In this document: positions 1 to 9,837 of the stretch, piece after piece
Layout of the letters: each line of letters opens with the position of its first letter
Position numbering within the stretch: the first letter of the stretch is position 1
Notes under the pieces: generated by a model
Told to the model about the DNA's origin: nothing
What the model saw: only the letters and a program-made list of their open reading frames with translations
The model's database searches: none
Position numbers and translations under genes: made by a program
DNA from: Usnea hakonensis
Lineage: Eukaryota; Ascomycota; Lecanoromycetes; Lecanorales; Parmeliaceae
Assembly (NCBI GenBank): GCA_013423325.1
Contig: BLJB01000028.1
Span: forward strand, 295,773 to 359,772
Direction: 5' to 3'
Length of the DNA: 64,000 nt

Positions 1-683
1 TTGTCCTCCCGACAGTCCTCCTATCTTATGGTAATCCTTTCCCACGCACCATTATCACATGGGCCAATCCCAGATTGCTCGCACGCCTTACCAAGTAATT
101 TATCATAACACTTCCTGACACCGTAAATTTTCCCAATATCCAAGCCCTGAAACCCCCGAAAAAGTCTGGCAGAGCCCACTGCGTATTGGTTTTGATGTCG
201 CATACCCTTTTCAAAATGACATGAAGGCCCTCCTTTAGTTTTCGGGGCGTTGGTGTAGGGTGGAGTGTGAGTATCGACCCCGAAATCGGGAGAGTCACCG
301 TATCGCTAATGTTTTGAAGTGTATGGAGACTGTCACAGGCTGAATCAAATTTTTATAGGTGCTGTCACATTTGTGTGTTGATACTAAATTTTGTGTCGAC
401 GGATGAATCCTTCACGATATTATCTCCCTAACTCTTCCGACCGACCTCGTCCATCACCAACAACTAAGATCGATCATCTTCAAATCACATCCATCAGAAA
501 AGCTTGAGCTGTTCTCTTCAATATGCCTTCTTGACTGTCTTCTGATAAAGAGTTTACGCAAAAGCCAGTCAATGTTCTCTTAGTCCAAGTACTTGAAAGA
601 TATCCTTGTGCTACTTGACCTTGAAGTCATCCAATCAAGTCCGCCATTCGGAAATTCCATACTATCCATCACGCCACTTCATT
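1..683. other. Left-edge intergenic region
   Basis: No ATG-started reading frame of convincing composition is visible on either strand. The stretch probably holds the promoter and 5' leader of the gene starting at 684. A TTG-opened extension of that gene's frame exists from 606 but contains no ATG. Confidence 0.5.
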
Positions 684-2792
684 ATGGGATGTCTGTGTGG
701 CTGTGGGAGCAACGACCAGCGCTGTCTACTGCCCAATAGGCCCCCATCGCCCAACACCTTCTACGAGAATTGGTGGGCTCCAGAATTCACGTACATGCTC
801 CAAACCAGGCTCGAGAAGGTCGCAATGAGACTTGAGCCATCGAAGCGCATTTGGTGGAGGGAAGAATTCGGCGGCTGTGCTCCAGACAGGGAACCATTGG
901 ATTCGGAAATTTGGAATAAGAAGTACGAAGACCGAGGGAATGTCCTTAGAACGTCTCCGCCACCTTCTGAGGATCGACCTCGAGTATCTCAACAGGATCA
1001 GAACTTCAATGATCTACTCAACATCCGGAACAGTAGTCCAGACGAAGCACTTACGGTTCGCCGACAGCCCCGTCCTCCAAAGAGTCCAACCCACTACATT
1101 CCCGATAAATTTCCTGTTCTTAGTTTCCCTGACCCCGCCACTATGGAGGCATCTCGACGGAAGCCAAAAGTATATACAGCAGAGGAAAAAGAACAGATTC
1201 TAAAATCAGCTCTGCGAAAGCAAAAACTCCAATTTGAACAGCTCCGGCTCTACGGCATACCTTTCAATCAAGATGGGTGTTTACCTGCTGAGAGCTCAAT
1301 CTCTCAAAGCGATCGGTTCGAGAAAACGCCGAATAATATTCCTGTTCAGGATAAGGCCTCCAAGCCAGAAGAACACCAACAAGTGAAACAGCCGCCAACA
1401 GATGACTATCTAACGAGGTTTAAACAAGAAGGGAATGTTTCGCCCCCACTGCGTGTCCGCCCTAGAGTCAGAACTCCAAAGAGTCCAACTCACTACATTC
1501 CCAACAAATTTCCTCCACTGAAGTTCCATAGCCCTAACACTAGGAAAGCGTTGCAAGGGAAGCCAAGAGAATATACAGCAGAGGAAAACGAACAGCTTCT
1601 CCAATCAGCTCTACGAATGCAAGAAGCCAACAATCTTGAAAGGCAACGCCTGTATGGTATACCTCTCCCCACTAAGAGTTCACCTTCTATCTCGCAAACG
1701 AATCAATGCGTGCGAGCGCCGAACAGTATTTCAAATCAGGATAAAGCCTCCAGGCCAGAAGAACACCAACAAGTGAAACAGTCGCCGACAGATGACCATC
1801 TAACGAGGTTTCGACAAGAGTGGAACGGTTCCCCCCGTCTGCTCGCACGTGGTATCACTTATCCTGACGACCAACGCGAGTCTGCTTCTCGCGGACCTTC
1901 TGTCTGCCCCAGAGTCAGATCTCCAAAGAGTCCAACTCACTATATTCCCGACAGGCTTCCTCCTTCAAAGGCCCCTGACTTCTCTAAAGAACATCCAGCT
2001 CGCCGCGCTCTCCGCATGGAAAAGAAGCCTATAATTGAGGATGACAATCAACTTCCACATGCAGATGATCCATGGCCAGTCGAGAGAGTTGTTGAAATGA
2101 TGAGACTCGAAAAGCTTCGGCGCAAAGAGCACAAGCAGATGAAACGGTCATTGTACCAAAAGATTGAAGCTATGAATTTGAGAAGGAGTCACCGTCGTGG
2201 TATTACTATTCATCAATCTGAAACAGCTAGCCGTGCAAGTCCGCCCCCCGTTCCTCATGTGGATCCAGTTGAGGAAGAAATGTCTATTGCAGAGATGCTT
2301 CCAGCGTCAGAGGAATTACAACTGCCGAAAACATCGCTCTTGGAAAGAATAGAAGCCATGAGGTTGAGAAGGAGTCGTCGTCAGGGTACAGCTATTCATC
2401 GCTCCGAAGCAAGTGTCCCCATGGGCTCTGATACTTCCTCCCAGCACGTTGAAGTTGGAGAGGCACCATCCAAAATCGAACTCCAGCGTAGGCGCTCGGA
2501 GGCAAGCACCCTACAACTCGAACCATCGTTGTTGAAAAAAGTGGAAGCAATGAAGCAGAGTTTGAGTCACCAACAAGGCACAGCTATACATCAGGCAGGA
2601 GAACCTAGTAATCAAAAGTTGGCTTCTCCGTCTACGGTTGATCAAGCTCCAGGCGTGTTGCTCGGTACCCGAGAACAGAAGCAAAATTCCATGCCGGACA
2701 GACATCCAAATTTCGGAATACGTTCGTGTCAAGACATGGAGGCTTTAAAGCTAGGAAGGAGTAGTCGTCGAGGTATAGCTCTATCAGTCTAA
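684..2792 (+). CDS. Repeat-containing hypothetical protein with N-terminal acylation motif
   Basis: Unrecognised single-exon protein of about 702 residues. The first in-frame ATG is at 684 and gives MGCLCGCGS, a classic N-terminus for myristoylation of Gly2 plus palmitoylation of Cys3, Cys5 and Cys7. This suggests a peripheral membrane protein. The rest looks largely disordered, rich in Pro, Ser, Arg, Lys and Glu. A module with KSPTHYIP followed by YTAEE and LYGIP starts near residues 126 and 257, with a shorter third copy near 408. A second short basic helical module (IEAM..RRS..RG.AIH) recurs near residues 488, 549 and 611, with a degenerate copy at the C-terminus. No catalytic domain is seen. 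The nearest downstream gene is on the other strand. Function unknown; membrane tethering is inferred only from the motif. Confidence 0.7.
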   Translation: MGCLCGCGSNDQRCLLPNRPPSPNTFYENWWAPEFTYMLQTRLEKVAMRLEPSKRIWWREEFGGCAPDREPLDSEIWNKKYEDRGNVLRTSPPPSEDRPRVSQQDQNFNDLLNIRNSSPDEALTVRRQPRPPKSPTHYIPDKFPVLSFPDPATMEASRRKPKVYTAEEKEQILKSALRKQKLQFEQLRLYGIPFNQDGCLPAESSISQSDRFEKTPNNIPVQDKASKPEEHQQVKQPPTDDYLTRFKQEGNVSPPLRVRPRVRTPKSPTHYIPNKFPPLKFHSPNTRKALQGKPREYTAEENEQLLQSALRMQEANNLERQRLYGIPLPTKSSPSISQTNQCVRAPNSISNQDKASRPEEHQQVKQSPTDDHLTRFRQEWNGSPRLLARGITYPDDQRESASRGPSVCPRVRSPKSPTHYIPDRLPPSKAPDFSKEHPARRALRMEKKPIIEDDNQLPHADDPWPVERVVEMMRLEKLRRKEHKQMKRSLYQKIEAMNLRRSHRRGITIHQSETASRASPPPVPHVDPVEEEMSIAEMLPASEELQLPKTSLLERIEAMRLRRSRRQGTAIHRSEASVPMGSDTSSQHVEVGEAPSKIELQRRRSEASTLQLEPSLLKKVEAMKQSLSHQQGTAIHQAGEPSNQKLASPSTVDQAPGVLLGTREQKQNSMPDRHPNFGIRSCQDMEALKLGRSSRRGIALSV
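1077..1870 (+). repeat. Internal tandem duplication, about 390-400 bp per copy
   Basis: Two adjacent copies lie inside the coding region. Equivalent points are offset by 399 bp at 1077/1476 and by 390 bp at 1351/1741, so the copies differ by in-frame indels. The block beginning at 1351 and 1741 is nearly identical for about 70 bases, indicating a fairly recent duplication or continuing conversion. A partial third copy of the module start lies at about 1909-2000. Confidence 0.8.
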
Positions 2793-3757
2793 AGAGGGTA
2801 CCTGAGGGAGCTTGAGATGGAAATGTTCTTGTTGATTCCCGAAAGCAGATTTCTCGACTCTCAACGGCTCAAATCAAATGTCATGAAAAAGTCACTCATG
2901 TGTCCATCCTCATAAAAGCTTGACACCCTCTTCATTCTCCTCATTACATTCAGACAAGCGTCGAACACTACATCTAGCGGCCATGCCACCCTTTCAGCTA
3001 CTAGTATACAACCCGGTCAAGCTCAGGGGCTACCAGCGCGCAAAAGAGTTGTCTGCGAGGAAGATCGCCCACGGATGGGGGGACTGCTACATTTGGAAAA
3101 GCAACGACACTACACCGCCTCGATGCTATTCTTTATTGGTATTCTTTATTGGAGAATGGGCTTGTTCGGGGTTACTGGGCGAGGGTACAGACAACTTCCC
3201 TACGGACAAAATGAGAATACCTCTGTGCTTGGCGGCGGCCGCGGACGGTAGACCATTCGCGCTCCTACCATACTCAAATTGTATCTTTGGCGGAGAGTGT
3301 AAGTTCACAGTACAGTCATCTGCCTTGCCGCGAGTTACATTCTGCCTGGGAAATACAAATTATGACTGCCCTAACACTATCGACTCCTCCGCCTTCTCGG
3401 CTGGATTGCGATCTACTATTTGCCTTGGCCCCGGCGACCTTGGTCTCCCTTAGATGATCCTGCCAACACCTCACCGATTGAAGGATATCGAGGTGTTTCG
3501 CTGAGGCTTTTCTCGCGAATCAGGGATTCACGTTTGCGCGGATCTGCCAATCTAAGTTCACTGTCAGTCAAGAAGGGGTCGCATCGGCTGGATTGCTATC
3601 TACTTTTTGCCTTGGCCTTGGCGACCTTGGTCTCCCTTAGATGATCCTGCCAACACCTCATCGATTGAAGGATATCGAGGTGTTTCGCTGCGGCTTTTCT
3701 CGCGAATCAGGGATTCACGTTTGGGCGGATCTGCCAATAATCTAAGTTCACAGTCAG
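2793..3757. other. Intergenic region with weak ORF and tandem duplication
   Basis: Apart from the duplication described separately, this holds only a weak 156-codon ATG frame (2983-3453) that ends inside the first duplicated copy. I do not regard it as a gene. Confidence 0.4.
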
Positions 3758-3773
3758 TCAAGAAGGAGTCGCA
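3397..3773. repeat. 187-bp direct tandem duplication
   Basis: Copy 1 is 3397-3583 and copy 2 is 3584-3773. They are near-identical; the second carries a 3-bp insertion (CCAATCTAAG against CCAATAATCTAAG) and a few substitutions. The right end of copy 2 overlaps the last 16 bases of the minus-strand gene at 3758-4228, so the duplication runs across that gene's stop codon. Confidence 0.9.
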
Positions 3774-4228
3774 GAAGACTGTGATGATTCTAACTTCTGT
3801 TCCAGCTTAGGAATTTGCTTCTTCGACAAAAGGTCCTTGATCGCTTCTGCCCGACTCCGCACTGTTTTTGTGAATTCATGGTTGTCGTCACGGAAGGTCT
3901 TGAACAAGTTGCTGAGGTCAAAGTCTTTGTATTGGTCATCGGTGAGCTCGAGCATGGCGTGTCCGATCAATTTTCTGATCTCACTCTCCTTCCAGCTTTC
4001 ACCATTGGACTTCTTTGCCCAATGGACGCAGGCGAAGATGTGGAGGACTTCTGGTGAATCGAGAGTGAGGCGTTTGTTGAGCTGGAACGTGAGCGGTGTG
4101 ATAAATTCAACGACCTCTTCTCCTCCCTTTCCCTCTTCGTTGATGGGGTCCATTTTCGCCACTGGCGAAATACGCTGAGTCTGGGGAGGGGGGCGAGAGG
4201 AAGGGAATTGCCGTTGATGATTTGGCAT
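3758..4228 (-). CDS. Small hypothetical protein
   Basis: Unrecognised intronless protein of 156 residues starting at ATG 4228; a second Met at residue 26 (4153) is an alternative start after a Pro/Gln-rich leader. The body looks mainly helical and charged: FITPLTFQLNKR, then a segment with SPEVLHIFACVHWAKK, then a Lys/Glu-rich tail ending SSATPS. No signal peptide or membrane segment. Composition and length suggest a small globular helical domain; no family recognised. The stop codon lies in the second copy of the 187-bp duplication, so the very C-terminus may have been changed by that event. Confidence 0.5.
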   Translation of the reverse strand: MPNHQRQFPSSRPPPQTQRISPVAKMDPINEEGKGGEEVVEFITPLTFQLNKRLTLDSPEVLHIFACVHWAKKSNGESWKESEIRKLIGHAMLELTDDQYKDFDLSNLFKTFRDDNHEFTKTVRSRAEAIKDLLSKKQIPKLEQKLESSQSSATPS

Positions 4229-4564
4229 AATTTGAAGAAGATCTGGAGTGCGAGTGGTGATCCGGAGAGGAGACTGGGTTTTGGGTAGGCTTCAAGTTCA
4301 GGAATATGACGAGGTCGCTTTGGTTTACAGAGCAGGATACTGTGTGTTGAAATTAAGGATAAATAGGAGCAGATGAGGGCTTTTTATACACCAGATATCT
4401 AAATTGAGACGACTGCCTGTTGGACAAGGTTGGACTTTGTTTGCCCGCTTCCAAGGCTTCGGGCAACAGATTTCCATTAATTCCTCGCTGGTAGATTGAA
4501 GTGGATCGATTACGAGCGGGTGATATGAAGGCGTAGGCGAATAACATTACCAATATTATCGTAA
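4229..4564. other. Intergenic region
   Basis: It may contain the unresolved 5' exon of the gene that follows on the plus strand; the only nearby ATG (4524) is not in a compatible phase by any splice I could draw. A minus-strand frame of 138 codons (4353-4769) with one hydrophobic segment overlaps this stretch and is judged unlikely. Confidence 0.35.
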
Positions 4565-5234
4565 CGGCCGCCTGGAGGGACAGTTGCATTAGTGGCATTA
4601 AAGGAAGTAATTGACATTGGTCAATTCGGCTCAGGCGCCTTGGCTGAAGAGGACTGCCCTGACCCAGAGGTATGGTACGCAGATCAAAACGGGCAGATTT
4701 TGTGGTACGTAAAGCTGGTGCGGTACAATTTAACTCTTTGAAGCCTGAGACATGAATTGTGACAGACATATTTAGGTATATAGCAACAGGCGTTGACTAT
4801 ACCGTCAAGGCAATTGTTTTTTCGGGTACGTGCATTTCTTCTGCCTTTTGAAAATTTCCTACCGCCAGATAGCGCAGCGCTGAGCTAATGATTCTGCTTT
4901 AGCATCATCTCGAATGATAGCGGGCAGACTCTATGGAAAATGGCATACATACAATACTTTGAGACTGGTGACCAATGGCCACGCCGGAGAGTGGAAATAC
5001 GGAATGGGGTGGCAGGTGCATCCCAGAGCGGAATTTTTCAATATCAAAGAGGATGGTACTGGGACTATCTATGAAGTTCGACCCGCGGATGTGCTGTGGA
5101 CCATGGATCCAATGCCCGAAGTGAACGATGATATCCAATTCAAGCTCAAGCCTGATGGTAGCGTAGGCGAATTCAAGTGTTATTTTAGAACTATTCCTCG
5201 ACCAGTTGAAGAGCTCATCAGGGCTGAAGAATAG
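4565..5234 (+). CDS. Unrecognised spliced gene, 5' end not resolved
   Basis: Three coding segments join in one frame: up to 4704, 4776-4825 and 4903-5234, separated by introns 4705-4775 (GTACGT...TTTAG) and 4826-4902 (GTACGT...TTTAG). Phases match at both junctions (2 then 1). The joined protein reads through DIGQFGSGALAEED, PEVWYADQNG and ATGVDYTVKAIVFSASS into a 3' exon containing MIAGRLYGKWHTYN, and ends PRPVEELIRAEE. The sequence is rich in Trp, Tyr and Gly, as in a small beta-rich domain; no family recognised. An in-frame TAA at 4562-4564 and the lack of an ATG after it show that a further 5' exon is missing from this model, so the true start lies upstream through another intron. Confidence 0.45.
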
Positions 5235-7024
5235 CAAGGCCACTACTCACTCAAAGCTAAGCCTGCCACCTTTCAAGAAGTGAGGAAAGGCCATAGCTGG
5301 CGGTGGCGAGGAGCATTCCACACCAGTCATTTCCTTTATCATGACTACGGTTGGGCGATGTGTTGGGAGTATCGAGGACAGTCATTTCCTACTTTGCAGT
5401 CATTTCTTTTGACCATGGGTTAAAGCACATTCATTGACCGCGTTGGCGGTTCGGGCAAATCATCTAGGTAGCATCATACAATCCCTAGGCCCAACAATCC
5501 TGCAGCCATACTTCTGATAGTCCAACGTGCTACCACAAGTCTCCTCTACTTCAATATCAGCAGCCATCATCCCAATCCCTATTCCCTACCCATCACGCAT
5601 CCACCACAACCACTATCAAATCACCACCCTAACCCCCCCCCTCCCCAATAACCCCTTAAAATCAAACAACCACACAGCTCCCCACTCCCCATCCACTCCC
5701 TCTCCTCCATCACCCACCCCACAAGACGCGCAATTTCCATGTTCCCACACCTCGCATCCTTCTTGCCATTTCAGCGTAGGTGTAGATTGCACGAACAATC
5801 CAATCCACTTCCCAAATTGAGGAGTACACATCACAGTACCGAACGGGATGTAAAATACACAGCTTTCCTCGCCATTCTCCAATCATTCGCTACCATCATT
5901 TCCCAGTTAAAAATCATCGACGTCTTGTCCGCCCGCCGGCCCGTCCGTCCGTCCTTCCATCCACTCCTACACAAGGTAAGGTACATTACATATCCAGCAA
6001 CGACTCCAAAACGTCGACAGGGCATCATTTCCCCTCAGCACAGCGCCGGCTAGTATTCCAGAAAAGTTTCTACCTACCTCCAGATCTCTCTTCGTCGCTA
6101 TCCCAGAGATCATAGAGATAACATCACTAGTAGGTAGCCCACCATAACGTCCCTTCTAAGAAAGAAAGAACAGCCAGCAAAAATTTCCCAACCAAATCAC
6201 AACCTATAAACCATTTTAATAAAAAATGGAAACCAGCATCTCATCTCAAGCGCACAGATTCTCAGTGAGCGACAGGAATGACCGGAACGCAATGGCGAGC
6301 GGAGGATAATGCTCGTTTCAGCATAATAGGCTCATCATGATACATTATCAACCTTACACATCCCACCCATAAAACCCCCCCACCCTCATACCCCCCACTA
6401 CCCCCCCCCCTCCCCTCCTTCCCAAAATCCACAAAAGGATACAAAACCCTTCACGCTCCCTCCTCCCCCCACACCAACAACTCCCCAAAGTCAGCAGCCT
6501 CCAATCCAGTGAAAAATAACAGATAAGATAAAATGGATTCTCTCTTATTCTTTGGGTAATACCTTCTTACCTTATGTAAAAACTGGAAACCAACTTCATT
6601 GGTGTTTTAGGGAGGTCGGTAAATTAGAGCCAGTGAGTTCGACGAAAGAGTGGCGATAAGGGTTGGGTATGGTATGATTGTTATCTGGAGGGACTTGATT
6701 GGGTTGGGTCTTGTTTTGGTAGGGTGTTGGGGAGAGGGATGGGCGGTCGGGGGTTATGCGAAGGTGTGTACCTATGTAGAAGGTCATTTTGCGACGGTTC
6801 ATGTCGCCATTGGAGGACGCAGACTTGATGCTCTGCTCGTTCATTGGTTTCGAATTTGAAATATTTTGTCAGACGTGAAAGGCACATGCAATTATTGATA
6901 TTGTATTATTTTGACACGGTGAATCTTCAGAGACCAAAACAGGCATCATAACAAGTGCATTGCATTCCGCAAGAATCGTCTCAACCCCATCCCATGTTTG
7001 AACATCGCCTCACAATACTCGCCT
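5235..7024. other. Long intergenic region with C-rich low-complexity DNA
   Basis: About 1.8 kb with C-runs near 5630 and 6380-6470 and no convincing gene. Short ATG frames, such as the 82-codon minus-strand one at 6596-6844, have biased composition and no splice partners. One copy of the AAGGTAAGGTAC motif lies at 5973-5984. Confidence 0.5.
5973..5984 (+). promoter_or_regulatory. AAGGTAAGGTAC motif copy
   Basis: Intergenic copy of a 12-13-base motif that recurs upstream of several genes here. No gene start lies close by, so this copy has no obvious target. Confidence 0.3.
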
Positions 7025-8583
7025 TCAATCAATGGTGTCATCTCTCAGAGCAAACAGCTCCTTCATCAGCTCATCCGTCTTGTGCACCAACGCATCATGG
7101 TAAAGGACATTCGTGACAAACGTCTTGCAGCCCTTGATCTTGGACGCCGTATCCTGTGCAAACTCAAAATCGACATACATGTCCTCGATATATGTAGCCG
7201 AGTACACCGGGACCTCGTTCTTCGCCAGCTGTGCTTCATCATAAAGCTCAGACCAGTCCTGCGCGTATGCGAGCCGGTCCGCCGTGTCTAGCAGACCCTG
7301 GAGCTCATCAAAGTCCTTGAACATGTCTCTGAAGACCATCTCTCCTGTGAAAAGGATCGGCTCCGGACCGTCGACAAGTACCTTTGTGAACTCTGGATAT
7401 TGTGACATGGAATGATCTGCTGCCCACCCCGGCGCATCTCCTCGGGTATATATTGGCTCATGCAGTAAGGCATACAGCGGCAACGTATCGAAAGGGATCA
7501 TCGCACCAAAAGCCTCGAGCGTGGGCCTGGTGAAGAACCCAAACTGGTTCAGGTCGCTAGTAAACCGCGTAATCATCTCGTGCACATCGTCCAGAGCGCC
7601 GTGGTATCCAAAACACATGCCTAGCTGGCGTAGGCGTAGTACAGATAGCTTTCCGCCACTGGGAAGTTTGATGTCTTCTTTTTGGATATATCGAACAATA
7701 TCCTTGACGCGATGAATGTCCTCGGTATACTTCAGGTAGTAAGCTTTGTTCTTTTGTTTGACCTTACGAAATAGCCTGTCGTACACCAAGCGCGGATCTC
7801 GGACGAGAGGTGGCAAACCTCCAGTAGTGAAGACTTCTTGGAGCCCCTCGGGAAATCTGGAGAGATAATTCAGCGCACAAAAGCCACCAAAGCTCTGACC
7901 CAAGATCGACCATTTCTTCTTTTCTATCGGAAAATCTGCCGTCAAGTTTCTACGAATCGCCTCGCAATCTTTGACAATGCTGTCAGCTCGGAAATTCTTC
8001 AGTAAATTTGCTTGTTCCGCGGGTCCACCTTCGGTGGCAAGTGTCCTTGCAGTGATTGTGCTGCTTAAGCCAGTACCACGCTGATCGAGGAAGAGAATCT
8101 GGTACCCTTTGTCGAGGACAAAATTTGTCCACTGGCGTGTGTCAGGGTCAGCTTTTCGCGTAGACGTTTTTCTGAGTCACTAACGTTTCTGGAAATCGAG
8201 ATTGGCTTACAGCATAGCTCTGTGGGCTTTTACATGACATACCTGGACCACCTTGGAGATAGAGGACTAAAAGCAGTCAGGTCAATGGCATATCATACCC
8301 TTCAGATCAAATGATACGTACACCATGGACGTTGCTTGACCTCTTTCTTATTCGCGTCTACAGGTTTCTCGAACCTCTCGACGCTTCTAGCAAAGAGGCG
8401 TAAGGTGCCACTTTGTGGTCTTGAGTAGTCTTTGGGGACTTCAAAGAAAAGCTCAGATACGTTCATTCTTCCTGGCATCAGATGGGTCCTCTTTCCCAAA
8501 AGCTTCGCGGCGGACATGTTGCCGTGGATGGAACCGCCGGCGGTACCAGGTTCAAAAAGCGATTTCTTGTCCAAGGGCATCAT
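7025..8583 (-). CDS. Proline iminopeptidase (alpha/beta hydrolase, family S33)
   Basis: Cleaves N-terminal proline from peptides; expected cytosolic. Three exons: 8322-8583, 8211-8266 and 7025-8131, with introns 8267-8321 and 8132-8210, giving 474 residues, in range for the fungal family. Start is ATG 8583; a second ATG follows directly at 8580, and the open frame upstream has no ATG. Family marks in order: LYLQGGPG, the oxyanion-hole motif that identifies S33 proline iminopeptidases, across the second exon; LFLDQRGTG; the nucleophile elbow GQSFGG with the catalytic Ser; and LYHDALVH near the C-terminus, matching the region of the catalytic His. No signal peptide. A GTACCTTACCTTA element lies 182 bp upstream. 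Confidence 0.92.
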
Positions 8584-9117
8584 GCTGAAAAGGCGCAATG
8601 ATGTAGAAAACAGCGCTGTCTCCAATTCGCGGTATCTTCTAGTTGCATGAGGTCGGAAGGATCAAAAGTCACACAGAGCGTAGCGAGCTAGCCTGATTGG
8701 AACTAGCACCTCTTGGCGCTTGGCAAGATGAAGTCCCTCGGTCTTTGGCAAAATCGATCCAACGTAAGGTAAGGTACTTTAGGTAAATGCGATTTTGAAT
8801 AATGGACTGCTAGTATCCCAGCATCAAAACGAAGCGAAATTATTTGCTGCCCAGACCATCCCATGGACGAACACTTGTACGGTGTCGCAGAGCTCTCACC
8901 AAAACAAACAGACTTTATGAAGACCAAAGACACAGGAATGGGTTGGAGAGTAGAAGTGAAGATAGATGAGGAAGAGAGAGAACGGTCTCCATATTCCGAA
9001 CCCCTCGTCACCGCCAACATTTCCCTTGCTATAGCATCTTCTCAAGTAAGTCCGCCGCTCAACCGCGTCACAGAACCCATTATCCGCTCTCCCTTTCCCC
9101 TGCATCATCCTAGACCT
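8584..9117. other. Intergenic region between two minus-strand genes
   Basis: Promoter side of the iminopeptidase gene; contains the motif at 8765-8777. A plus-strand ATG frame 8863-9045 ends exactly at a consensus donor (GTAAGT at 9046), but I find no matching downstream exon, so it is not called. Confidence 0.4.
8765..8777 (+). promoter_or_regulatory. TAAGGTAAGGTAC motif copy
   Basis: Lies 182 bp upstream of the iminopeptidase start and reads as GTACCTTACCTTA in the direction of that gene. An identical 13-mer occurs at 20584 and 43287. Binding factor unknown. Confidence 0.4.
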
Positions 9118-9837
9118 TCACATCCCAGTCCTTCCCACCTCATCCCCATCAACACACACCCCCCCACCCCCATCCACCACCACCCCACCATCATCATCAT
9201 CATCAACAACAAAATCCTCCATGCAATCATCCTCCTCACTCTCCTCATCCCCCTCCGTACTCCCCTCCTCCCCCCGCCCCAACCCCCCCTCATCCCCCCC
9301 CTCCCCCGCCAGAAAAATCCACTCATCCTCACTCCTCCCCTCATTCCCATCGAAACTCCCATCCTCACCCCCCTGATCACTCCACATCCCGACATCCCAC
9401 TCGCACGTCGAGAACCAGCCGTCCACCTGCGTTAAATCGGACTAAAAAATCACCAACAAAAAAAAGGTAAGCAAGAAATCTCCATTGAGCACCGTGTCCA
9501 AAGCCCAAAAGGTCAAACCTCGCAGAAAGCAAAGGAAAGGTCAAAGAAAGGAAGAGGGAAGGGAAAAGAAAAAAACGAACCACATGCCCCTCCCCCCCCC
9601 ACATATCCCCTGCACCCCATCCACAGTCTCCACCTCCCACCCACAAAACACACACCGCCACACACAATCCTCCCCATCAAACACCACCCCCGACCGATTC
9701 TCCGGCGTCGGCGACCGGTACGGATCGTACTCGGAGTCAGAATTCTCATTGGAGTTGGAGTTGGAGGATGAAGGCGGCGGCGGGGTGAGGGTTCTGAGGA
9801 AGCGGAGCTCGTCGAGGTGGGTTGCTGGGGGGGGCAT
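9118..9837 (-). CDS. Cysteine-containing, strongly acidic hypothetical protein
   Basis: Tentative two-exon gene. Exon 1 starts at ATG 9837, after a CCAA-repeat leader. It encodes a Pro/Ser/Asn-rich stretch, then WRCVFCGWEVE and VQGIC, a C-x2-C-plus-C pattern like a small zinc-binding site. Exon 2 ends at the TGA at 9118-9120 and carries TCEWDVGMW, then a tail dominated by Gly, Asp and Glu with a run of five Asp. The intron lies roughly at 9430-9600. Two acceptors are possible (just before 9441 and just before 9426) and the donor is unclear because exon 1 runs into a G-rich stretch without a strong GT site. No family recognised. The acidic tail and zinc-like knuckle suggest a nuclear or regulatory protein, but this is inference. 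Confidence 0.4.

Noticed and set aside
2983..3453. 156-codon plus-strand frame before the tandem duplication
   Set aside because: It ends inside the first repeat copy, has no recognisable domain and no splice partner, and its composition is not clearly protein-like.
4353..4769. Minus-strand frame of 138 codons with one hydrophobic segment
   Set aside because: It is antisense to the spliced plus-strand gene, whose joined exons read more like a real protein. No family features.
8863..9045. Plus-strand ATG frame ending at a perfect GTAAGT donor
   Set aside because: No downstream exon of matching phase and sensible composition. It lies between two minus-strand genes.
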